Below are positions 17,070 through 24,297 of a stretch of DNA of 64,000 nt, one piece after another. The stretch is taken from NCBI RefSeq assembly GCF_000987775.1, contig NZ_LAHO01000011.1, forward strand, positions 62,001-126,000, written 5' to 3'. Below the pieces are notes generated by a model. It was not told the origin of the DNA. It was given only the letters and a program-made list of their open reading frames with translations, and did not search any database. The translations under genes and the position numbers were made by a program. Within the stretch, counting starts at the first letter, position 1, and each line of letters begins with the position of its first letter. The DNA comes from Arsukibacterium ikkense (GTDB lineage: Bacteria > Pseudomonadota > Gammaproteobacteria > Enterobacterales > Alteromonadaceae).

Positions 17070-19610
17070 TTAGTTGAGCAGAATCGGCCTTTCCAGCACC
17101 TTTTTCCAAATGATATTGTAACGCCCTGCCCACGACAGCTGATCCTGCTCCAACTGCGGATAGCCGGTTGCACCTCCCCGGCCAAAACTGTCATAAAAGC
17201 GATGATCAATAACAATCGACAGTTCCTGCTCACCTGCCGCCGTCAGGTTGCCCAGATTATTCAGGTGAATCGCTCTGTCATTATATAACTGACAGCTATC
17301 TTCAGCTGCTGGCTGCCAGCCCGTCGGTTGGCAAATTCGGTTATTTTCATTGCTGCGATAACGTCTGACATGCAAAGCACCAGCTTCATCAATTTGCCAG
17401 AAGCCAGGTTGTTGCGCTATTTCATTGTCACTAATTACACCATCCCGGTTTGTATCTCCAATAGATACGGTGATTGCCGTATTGTCCTCATATAACTCAA
17501 GCCAGAACATATCCGTAACGTTGAGTGGATCAGCCGGAATAACATATATACCGGGCACTGAATCTTCTAACCACCGCTGTTCACGCTTCGCAGCCGCAGC
17601 ATAGGTGATTGCCCGACTATAACCACCAACCAGTGAACGGACACTGACGACAGGATTATCCTGTGTCCGCCTGACGGGCAAAACGCTGATTTCGATGGTA
17701 TCAGAATCTGATAGAGTAATAACTGCCTGGCCTACACCATTAATATGCCATGGATATGAGCTTGTCTCTGCAGCCAGCCCGTCAGGGGATACGTAGTCTG
17801 CCGTGGTAAAATAGGCTACACCACCCGTTTCAGGGTTCCCGGTAAACTCAACTTCTGCAACACTCAACAATGTAGTGATATTAAAAAGTGATTCAGGAGC
17901 AAAAGTAGAGTTCTGACCAGCATATGGCAGGGCATAGGCCTGATCCATGTCGAGTACGGTAGATGCGTTTATCAGGGCATTTGGTTTAAACGCTTTAAAA
18001 GAATCAAGCTTTATGGTTATTTCAGGGTCAACCATCCCGCTATCGCGAGGAGGCATCGCCAACACCTTTTTTGCTACGAATTGCACAATGTCTGTGGTCT
18101 GGCTGGTTATCGCTAATGTCGCCGACAAAAGATAAGTTTCACGTGACTCGTTGCTTAGCAGCAAACCTGGCGTACCGAAGTCAACAACAATGCCTTCGCT
18201 TGTTTGATTCCAGTTAAAATCACCACCTGCATTGCTTTGTAACCAGCTGCCTGTTTTATCTGCCCGGATAATAATTTGCGCAAGCTCTCTGCTGTTAGCC
18301 ATTTCACGGTCAATAAAGTAGTGGCCAATCAAATCAGTGAGTGCTAACTGCGACCTTACCAATTTATCGTCTGCCAGGATGGCAGCTGACGCTTCGTCGT
18401 AGACAGCACTTGCCTTAAGCTTTGCGTGATGAACGTATTCTCTGACTGCTGTGCCATCAGCTAACCAGTCTGCAATATTTGCAAACTTTGCTGGCAGAAC
18501 TAGGTCAGCGTTGTCTGCAGAGTAATCCAGCACCAGCTTTATTGCCGTGGCAATAGGTAGTAACAAATCGCCATTCATCTCCGACGTAGCCTGCTGCAAC
18601 TCAGCCGGGGTAGCAGGTGCAGTCCCATTATTAGCGTGCATTAGTAAGGCGTAATGAGCTGAGGTAACATTGGTGATGTTGGTGGCAAACAGTTCATTGT
18701 TGGTCAATGTGCTATCGTTGCCTGCGGCGCTGAGGATTTCAACTGTTGTGCCTAGTACCGACTGAAAAGCCACAAGGCTTGAATCTGGCGACGTTGCATT
18801 TAACACTATCAGTTCATCACTTGCATCTAATCTCAACTGAACTTCAAGGTTATATTCGCCGCTGCCATTCGCTGTAGTTGCATACCAGACCCCATCAATT
18901 CTGGCATTGACTGCCGCATTGCGAATTGGAGCATCTGACACAACTCCCTGAATATTAAATGTTACATCAACGACTTTCACTAACACCACCACACCAGCAG
19001 TAGCGTTTTTACCAAAATTATCTGTTGCGGTGACCGTAAAACGCAACTCAGTATCACGCTCAACATCTGGTGTGGTAAAACTTAGCGTTGCGGTCTCTGC
19101 GCCACTTAAGGTAACAGCCGGCCCACCTGTTTGTTGCCAGTTTATCGCAGCAATTTCACCATCATCGCTGATGCTGGCAGTAAGCTGTGTTGTTGTTTGT
19201 TCATTCGCTTCAATATCCAACAGGGCGATTACCGGCGGTTGATTGAACTTAACCGTAACAGTGGCTACTGCTGAGGCGGTAGCCCCTTGATTGTCTGTCA
19301 CTGTGACCTGAAAGCTTAAATGCTGTTCTGCGCTAACCGCTGGCGCAGTGAAAGTGATATTCGCAGAGCTGGAATCTGCCAGTGCTACGGCAGTGCCATT
19401 GGTTTGCTGCCAGTGATATTTACTAATAGTACCATCATCGTCGGTTGCTATAGCGGTAACAGTGACCACTTCCGTTTCATAAGCGGTAGCATTAGTTACT
19501 GCAACCCGGGGGGCTTTATTCTGCGCAACTGCAACGTCTTCGCTACCGTTACCACCACAACCCGCCAAGATAGCCAGCGCCAATAAAATCCATGAATTCT
19601 TCCTAAACAA
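17070..19610 (-). CDS. Large surface lipoprotein with PKD-like domains
   Basis: 846 aa if started at the TTG at 19610. That start has AAAGGA eight bases upstream and gives a standard lipoprotein signal (MFRKNSWILLALAILAGC, Cys 18); the next upstream ATG (19694) adds 28 residues that fit no signal peptide. After the lipobox come two Ig/PKD-like domains (~30-120 and ~125-215) with repeated 'D-D-x-G-x-I-x-x-x-x-W-Q-Q-T' segments, then a carboxypeptidase-regulatory-like strand set. The long C-terminal region is unrecognised. A calcium-type loop (DTNRDGVISDNE, ~720-731) lies near the end. No catalytic motif is recognised; a role in binding surface polymers or proteins is an inference. The gene is monocistronic and diverges from the 19809 cluster. 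Confidence 0.75.
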   Translation of the reverse strand: MFRKNSWILLALAILAGCGGNGSEDVAVAQNKAPRVAVTNATAYETEVVTVTAIATDDDGTISKYHWQQTNGTAVALADSSSANITFTAPAVSAEQHLSFQVTVTDNQGATASAVATVTVKFNQPPVIALLDIEANEQTTTQLTASISDDGEIAAINWQQTGGPAVTLSGAETATLSFTTPDVERDTELRFTVTATDNFGKNATAGVVVLVKVVDVTFNIQGVVSDAPIRNAAVNARIDGVWYATTANGSGEYNLEVQLRLDASDELIVLNATSPDSSLVAFQSVLGTTVEILSAAGNDSTLTNNELFATNITNVTSAHYALLMHANNGTAPATPAELQQATSEMNGDLLLPIATAIKLVLDYSADNADLVLPAKFANIADWLADGTAVREYVHHAKLKASAVYDEASAAILADDKLVRSQLALTDLIGHYFIDREMANSRELAQIIIRADKTGSWLQSNAGGDFNWNQTSEGIVVDFGTPGLLLSNESRETYLLSATLAITSQTTDIVQFVAKKVLAMPPRDSGMVDPEITIKLDSFKAFKPNALINASTVLDMDQAYALPYAGQNSTFAPESLFNITTLLSVAEVEFTGNPETGGVAYFTTADYVSPDGLAAETSSYPWHINGVGQAVITLSDSDTIEISVLPVRRTQDNPVVSVRSLVGGYSRAITYAAAAKREQRWLEDSVPGIYVIPADPLNVTDMFWLELYEDNTAITVSIGDTNRDGVISDNEIAQQPGFWQIDEAGALHVRRYRSNENNRICQPTGWQPAAEDSCQLYNDRAIHLNNLGNLTAAGEQELSIVIDHRFYDSFGRGGATGYPQLEQDQLSWAGRYNIIWKKVLERPILLN

Positions 19611-19808
19611 GATAACTATCCTTTTATTATTTTTTATAACAACGTTATATGTTTTCCGTGCCTGAAATGACGAGGAATTATGCAGAAACCACATAAAAAT
19701 GAACAGTATCTTAATAATAAAAATATCAAATTATTTTTTATTTGCCGGTGAATAAACCATTAACCCTGCGTTATAGTAGGTCGCACTACTAGCAGCAACA
19801 GGAGTGCG

Positions 19809-20381
19809 GTGTTGCAAACCAGTCAGTTATTAATTCAGCTTATGCTGTATGTGTTTTTGCCGCTGTGGGGTATTGCCGGTTTTGTCGACTGGTGCTGCCA
19901 CCGCGCTACCCGCATTGAGTACACCTCGGGCCTGCGGGAGTCACTGATCCATTCGCTAATGGGCATTCAGATGGCGGTGCCGATTTTGCTCTGCCTGCTG
20001 TTTCAGGTGAATGTGCTGATTATGCTGATTTGCATTGTGGCCTGGCTGGCGCATGAAGCCGTGGCGCATTACGACGTACATTACGCTGCACCGAAACGGC
20101 ATATCAGTGTGTGGGAAATGCACGCCCACAACTATCTGGCTACCCTGCCACTGTATATGTTGCTGCTAATCGTTGTAATTAACTACCCGGTATTTGTGAA
20201 ACTGATTAGCTTTAACTGGCAGGGCGAATTTTACCTGCAACGCATGCCCTATGCGCATGGTGGCGATAGTTATTTACCCTATTATCTGGGCTTTATGGCC
20301 GTGGTCTGTGTCCTGCCATATCTGGAAGAAAATCTGCGCTGCTTATTCACCGCCTTAAAACATCCGCAGGTACGGCTATGA
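19809..20381 (+). CDS. His-rich polytopic membrane protein of the KAS III/HDO cluster
   Basis: 190 aa; GTG start with AGGAG upstream. Four or five hydrophobic segments (around residues 5-27, 48-68, 68-88, 112-130, 158-175). Conserved-looking polar groups lie at membrane edges: DWCCHR, ESLIHS, HEAVAHYDVHY and EMHAHNYL. The spacing of His and Glu resembles, but does not clearly equal, the histidine boxes of fatty-acid hydroxylase/desaturase diiron enzymes. I do not recognise a characterised homologue. Its stop overlaps the next start (ATGA), so it is translationally coupled to the KAS III-like gene; a membrane step on a lipid product is an inference. Confidence 0.7.
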   Translation: MLQTSQLLIQLMLYVFLPLWGIAGFVDWCCHRATRIEYTSGLRESLIHSLMGIQMAVPILLCLLFQVNVLIMLICIVAWLAHEAVAHYDVHYAAPKRHISVWEMHAHNYLATLPLYMLLLIVVINYPVFVKLISFNWQGEFYLQRMPYAHGGDSYLPYYLGFMAVVCVLPYLEENLRCLFTALKHPQVRL

Positions 20382-21484
20382 GTGTCTATATTACCAGTAG
20401 TGGCCACTTTTTACCGGGGCCGCCAATTAGTAATGAGCAAATGGAGCCGCTGCTGGGCTTGGTGCATGGCAAGCCCAGCCGCTTAAAGCGGCGCATTTTA
20501 CAATCGAACGGTATACACACCCGCCATTACGCCATGGACGCCAACCACCGCACTACGATCAGTAATGCCGGCATGGCCGCCAAAGCTGCAGAGCACTGCT
20601 TAAGCCAGAGTTTTTTGGGTAAACGACAAATTAAAATGCTCAGTGCCGCCACCAGCCAGGGCGATGTGGTACTACCCGGCTTTGGCTCAATGCTGCAGGC
20701 CGAGCTGGACTTAAGTGATATTGAGCTGCATAGCAGCCATGGCATTTGCTCCAGTAGCATGATGGCGTTAAAGGCCGCCTATACCAACCTGCTAGCCGGT
20801 GAGCAGCACAACGCCTTAGTGGTGGCCAGTGAGCTAACCTCGCGCTTATTTAAAGCCAGCCGCTATGAAGCGGCCGGCAGCGAGCTGGACTTTAACGCCG
20901 AGTTTTTGCGCTGGATGTTATCCGACGGCGCCGGTGCCCTGCTATTGGAGCGCCAGCCGCGTGACAAGTGTTTCAGAATAGACTGGCTGCGCAGTTTTTC
21001 GCACGCCGATGCTTACCCTGTTTGTATGAGCGTGGGCTATCCCAGCAACAGCAGCGACAGCCGCAGCTGGCAGGATTATGCCACCTATGCCGAGGCCGAA
21101 GCAGCCGGTGCACTGCTGATCCGCCAGGATGTGCGGCTACTGGAAAATATCGTCAAGCTCGGCGTCGATGGCTATTTGCGTTTAATCAGTGAAGGCCGGG
21201 TGCAGCCAGATAACGTTAACCATGTGCTCTGTCATTATTCGTCACATTATTTTCGTGGCAAAATCTTCGACATGATGCAGCGCGCCGGCGTGGGTATTGC
21301 TGAACACAAATGGTACAGCAACCTGTATAGCCGCGGAAACACCGGCTGCGCCTCTATTTTTATTATGTTGGATGAATTTCGGCGCACACAGCAATACCAA
21401 AACGGCGACACTATTTTGTGTATGGTGCCGGAAAGTGGCCGCTTTAATAATGCTTATATGCAATTAACCGTAGTGGAGGCCTGA
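20378..21484 (+). CDS. Beta-ketoacyl-ACP synthase III-like enzyme
   Basis: 368 aa. Thiolase-fold condensing enzyme with nucleophile Cys124 in GICSSSMMAL, a histidine in CHYSSHYF (His286 or His290) and Asn321 in RGNTGCAS, matching the Cys-His-Asn triad of FabH-type enzymes. Overall divergence from FabH is large and the N-terminal region (GIHTRHYA) is typical of KAS III-like natural-product enzymes. Such enzymes join an acyl-CoA starter to malonyl-ACP or make head-to-head or ester/amide products. Fatty-acid housekeeping FabH is unlikely because no fab genes adjoin. It sits between the membrane protein and the heme-oxygenase-fold enzyme with no spacer. Confidence 0.85.
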   Translation: MSVYITSSGHFLPGPPISNEQMEPLLGLVHGKPSRLKRRILQSNGIHTRHYAMDANHRTTISNAGMAAKAAEHCLSQSFLGKRQIKMLSAATSQGDVVLPGFGSMLQAELDLSDIELHSSHGICSSSMMALKAAYTNLLAGEQHNALVVASELTSRLFKASRYEAAGSELDFNAEFLRWMLSDGAGALLLERQPRDKCFRIDWLRSFSHADAYPVCMSVGYPSNSSDSRSWQDYATYAEAEAAGALLIRQDVRLLENIVKLGVDGYLRLISEGRVQPDNVNHVLCHYSSHYFRGKIFDMMQRAGVGIAEHKWYSNLYSRGNTGCASIFIMLDEFRRTQQYQNGDTILCMVPESGRFNNAYMQLTVVEA

Positions 21485-22171
21485 ATGACGGAACAAGTAT
21501 TAAGCCCAAAAGGCCAACAGTGTTTACAGGCGCTAATGCGGGTGTGGTTTGAGTTTGAACGCCAGCTCGGCCGGGTACCGCTGTTGCAGCGGTTAGAGCG
21601 TGGCCAGTTTAGTAAAGCCGATTATTGCCAGTTGCTGCTGCATTGGCGCCAGCAGGTAATTGAGGGCTCGCGCTGGATCAGCCGCTGCGCCTCCAGTTTC
21701 GACCGCGACTACAGCGACGTGCGCTCGGTGATTATCGGCCATGCCCGCGAAGAACACCGCGACTATGAAATGCTGGAACAGGATTACGTTGCCGCCGGCG
21801 GCAGCCTGGCCGATATTCAACACGCAGCACGTAATATCGGCACCGAGGCCTTACACGGCTTTTTAATGTATCGGGCCAGCCAGAGCAACCCGGTCGATTT
21901 AGTGGGTGCCATGTGGATTATTGAAGGCCTGGGCCAGAAAATGGCCAGCGACTGGGCGACACAAATAGACAAAACAACCGGCGGCGATGGCAGCTACAGC
22001 CGCTTTATGCGCTACCACGGCGCCAATGATGATGACCATTTGCAAAAGCTGTATCAGTTGCTCGACCGGCTGTGTCAGAGCCCGGCGCAGCTTAGCGCGA
22101 TAGTGCGTACCGCCCGGGTTACCGCCAGGCTGTATTGCCTGCAACTGGAAGAGGTAGACAATGAGTACTAG
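21485..22171 (+). CDS. Iron-containing redox enzyme, heme-oxygenase-like fold (HDO/TenA-like)
   Basis: 228 aa, all-helical. Candidate metal ligands are on the expected helices: Glu60 (VIEGSRW), the Glu89-Glu90-His91/Asp93 cluster in HAREEHRDYE, Glu147 (WIIEGLG), and His178/Asp182/His185 in RYHGANDDDH. This follows the Haem_oxygenas_2 pattern of heme-oxygenase-like diiron oxidases and oxygenases, which include the fatty-acid decarboxylase UndA and N-oxygenases. The HAREEH helix departs from the commonest E-E-x-x-H pattern, so the ligand set should be checked. It starts directly after the KAS III stop codon and overlaps the next gene by 11 bases. Substrate is unknown; an acyl chain made by the neighbour is an inference. 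Confidence 0.8.
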   Translation: MTEQVLSPKGQQCLQALMRVWFEFERQLGRVPLLQRLERGQFSKADYCQLLLHWRQQVIEGSRWISRCASSFDRDYSDVRSVIIGHAREEHRDYEMLEQDYVAAGGSLADIQHAARNIGTEALHGFLMYRASQSNPVDLVGAMWIIEGLGQKMASDWATQIDKTTGGDGSYSRFMRYHGANDDDHLQKLYQLLDRLCQSPAQLSAIVRTARVTARLYCLQLEEVDNEY

Positions 22172-23015
22172 CAAAAAACCAGAGCCAAGCGCCTACCTTA
22201 ACGCCATTGCCAACGATAATTCCTTGCCAATAGAACAGGCTGCGCTGGATTTATGGCTCAAAGACTTACAAAACCCGCTGCGCTGGGGCGTGCGGCCACT
22301 GCTGCAGTTTATTTTTGCCATTTTACTGCACCTTATCTGGTTTTTTAAACGGCTGCCGTTGCCGCAATTCAGCGCCCACCAGAGCTTACAGAAACTAATT
22401 TGCTGGTTTTGCACTCACTTTGTCAGTAAGGAAGCCAACTTACTGATCCTGCGCCACTATGCCACGGAATCGAATGTGTTAAATTTTCTGGCCGCCAATA
22501 GCCCCGCCAGCGATATTGCGCCGGTACAACTGTATCCCAAATGTATTGCCGACATGCAGCAGGCCAGCTTTGTTGAACATGATCAGCAGCTGTTCCGGTT
22601 ATTTGGCGAACTGGGCAGCTGGCACCATCCGCCGCAACCGTTGCCAGCCACAAAGGTAAGCTGGCAGCACTGGCAACCTATTGATATGGCAAAATTTCAG
22701 CTCGCTGAGAAGCGCACGCAGTGGCTGGATTTTGAAAGCGCCCATGCGCTGTTTATGTGTTTATTCTGTTTATTGTTAACCCGCGAGCAGTACCGCGATG
22801 CCATTAACGGCTTTAACCTGGATCAGTCTATTGCTATCCGGATTGGTGATCTAGTCGGTGACAGCAACCTGCGTGAGATGGCCTATAACAAATTTCCGCA
22901 TTACTTAGTCGGGCCCTGGAACTTAGGCCAGCGCTTTTTAATGCACGGTTTTTTTACCGAGCAGCTGTACGCTTATCTGGAGCAACGACGGCTGGCCAGT
23001 AACTACCCGGCCTGA
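22161..23015 (+). CDS. Unrecognised protein, last member of the KAS III/HDO cluster
   Basis: 284 aa; the ATG lies inside the end of the preceding gene (11-base overlap), so it is translationally coupled. One hydrophobic helix (LLQFIFAILLHLIWFF, ~47-62) and a second weaker one (HALFMCLFCLLLT, ~195-207) suggest membrane association. Polar motifs include LILRHYATESN, GSWHHPP, DFESAHALF and REQYRDAINGF, ending with FPHYLVGPWNLGQRFLMHGFF. The His/Glu/Asp pattern could be catalytic, but I do not recognise the family. Its fixed place in the operon is the best clue to its role. Confidence 0.75.
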   Translation: MSTSKKPEPSAYLNAIANDNSLPIEQAALDLWLKDLQNPLRWGVRPLLQFIFAILLHLIWFFKRLPLPQFSAHQSLQKLICWFCTHFVSKEANLLILRHYATESNVLNFLAANSPASDIAPVQLYPKCIADMQQASFVEHDQQLFRLFGELGSWHHPPQPLPATKVSWQHWQPIDMAKFQLAEKRTQWLDFESAHALFMCLFCLLLTREQYRDAINGFNLDQSIAIRIGDLVGDSNLREMAYNKFPHYLVGPWNLGQRFLMHGFFTEQLYAYLEQRRLASNYPA

Positions 23016-23116
23016 TGCTACGGCTCCTGATGCTACGACTAAAGTCAGCCGGCCGATAGCTTGTCGGATTGGCCGCCAGTAGCTATGGTAAAGCAGGATC
23101 AGCAGCGGACAGCGCC

Positions 23117-24181
23117 ATGCAGCTTTATCAGCAACCAATAGCCCAGCGTATTGCCTGGCTGGAGCAACTGGGTCAGGCTCACAGCAGCCACTTTTTAAGT
23201 GCGCCACAACAGCAGGCGCGGGCGCAGTATCAGGCGGCCCACCCCAGTGCCATCGTGGCGTTAAAATGCATGGACGGCCGGCTGCATCTGCCGGTGGCCA
23301 CCCAAACCCCACAGGGCATTATTCAACCGTTTCGGAATCTTGGTGGCATTTTCGATTTAGGCTGGCCTTATCTGGGCGATTTAATTGCTGACACCGTATG
23401 CCAGGCCGAGCGAGCCAACCGGCCGGTACTGGTGCTGATCACCTATCATTTCTCCCGTGGCAGCAAAGCACGCGGTTGTGCCGGCTTTAACTGTAGTAAA
23501 ACGGCGGCACTGGCCGCGGCCCGCCAGCTGCAACAGCAGTTTCGCCAGTTATATCCGGATCTGAGCCGGGTGTACCCACTGGTTTGTGGTTTTGAAACCG
23601 ATAGCGATGGCTTACTGATCCATGGCGGCCTGCTGCCAGACGACCAGGCAATACTCGACCTAACTTGCCTGACACCTGACACCACTATTGCCCCCTTGTT
23701 ACAGCAACTTCTACCCGATATGTCAGCGCGGTTGCAGGCCGACCTACTGCCGCTGTTGCAGGGCAACCTGGCCCATATTGCCGAAATACATGGCAGCAAG
23801 CGACCGTTAGCGCAGGAGCATCGCGAGTGGATGCTGTGCATTGGTCGCGGCTTCGACTTTCTGCATGTGCCAAATACCGCACTGATTATTGGCCCGTTCA
23901 GCCCCGATCTCACCCTGCCGCTGCGCCAGGCGGCGGCGATTATTGCCGCCAACATGCAACAACGGCGGATACCGGATGATGGTGCTTTGCTGCTGGCCTC
24001 AGTACCCTATCAGCAAGCCGGCGGCGAGCAACGCCGCGCTACCTTAAAAGCAACATTTTTAGCCAACTTCGCCATGGCCACCGTGCAACAGCACCAACCG
24101 CAACTGGCTGAAAAGCTGTATATCAAAACCGCTACCCTGCACTGGCCGAGCCAGCAACTTGAATTTTTTAGTCCGCAGTAA
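23117..24181 (+). CDS. Beta-carbonic-anhydrase-like protein
   Basis: 354 aa from the ATG at 23117; an in-frame TTG at 23069 would add 16 residues and neither has a strong ribosome site. A beta-CA-like metal site is visible: C-x-D-x-R in LKCMDGRLHLP, then NLGG, then His and Cys in ITYHFSRGSKARGC. The length exceeds typical beta-CAs (~220 aa), with extra segments before and after, which resembles the divergent carboxysomal CsoSCA-type more than CynT; no carboxysome or RuBisCO gene is near. It follows the preceding four-gene cluster by ~100 bases on the same strand. Activity as a CO2 hydratase is unproven. Confidence 0.55.
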   Translation: MQLYQQPIAQRIAWLEQLGQAHSSHFLSAPQQQARAQYQAAHPSAIVALKCMDGRLHLPVATQTPQGIIQPFRNLGGIFDLGWPYLGDLIADTVCQAERANRPVLVLITYHFSRGSKARGCAGFNCSKTAALAAARQLQQQFRQLYPDLSRVYPLVCGFETDSDGLLIHGGLLPDDQAILDLTCLTPDTTIAPLLQQLLPDMSARLQADLLPLLQGNLAHIAEIHGSKRPLAQEHREWMLCIGRGFDFLHVPNTALIIGPFSPDLTLPLRQAAAIIAANMQQRRIPDDGALLLASVPYQQAGGEQRRATLKATFLANFAMATVQQHQPQLAEKLYIKTATLHWPSQQLEFFSPQ

Positions 24182-24297
24182 TTTGCCTGCTGAACTTAAC
24201 AATCACGTTAATATCATGCAAATATCATAATTCCATGTAGTTTATTTTTCGTTTCAGCGTAGGGTTGGTTGTTTAACAACTGCACACGAGGGATTGT

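Noticed and set aside
23016..23045. Short direct repeat (CTGATGCTACG twice) between the cluster and the CA-like gene
   Set aside because: Only 11 bases, two copies, no structural context; probably replication slippage.
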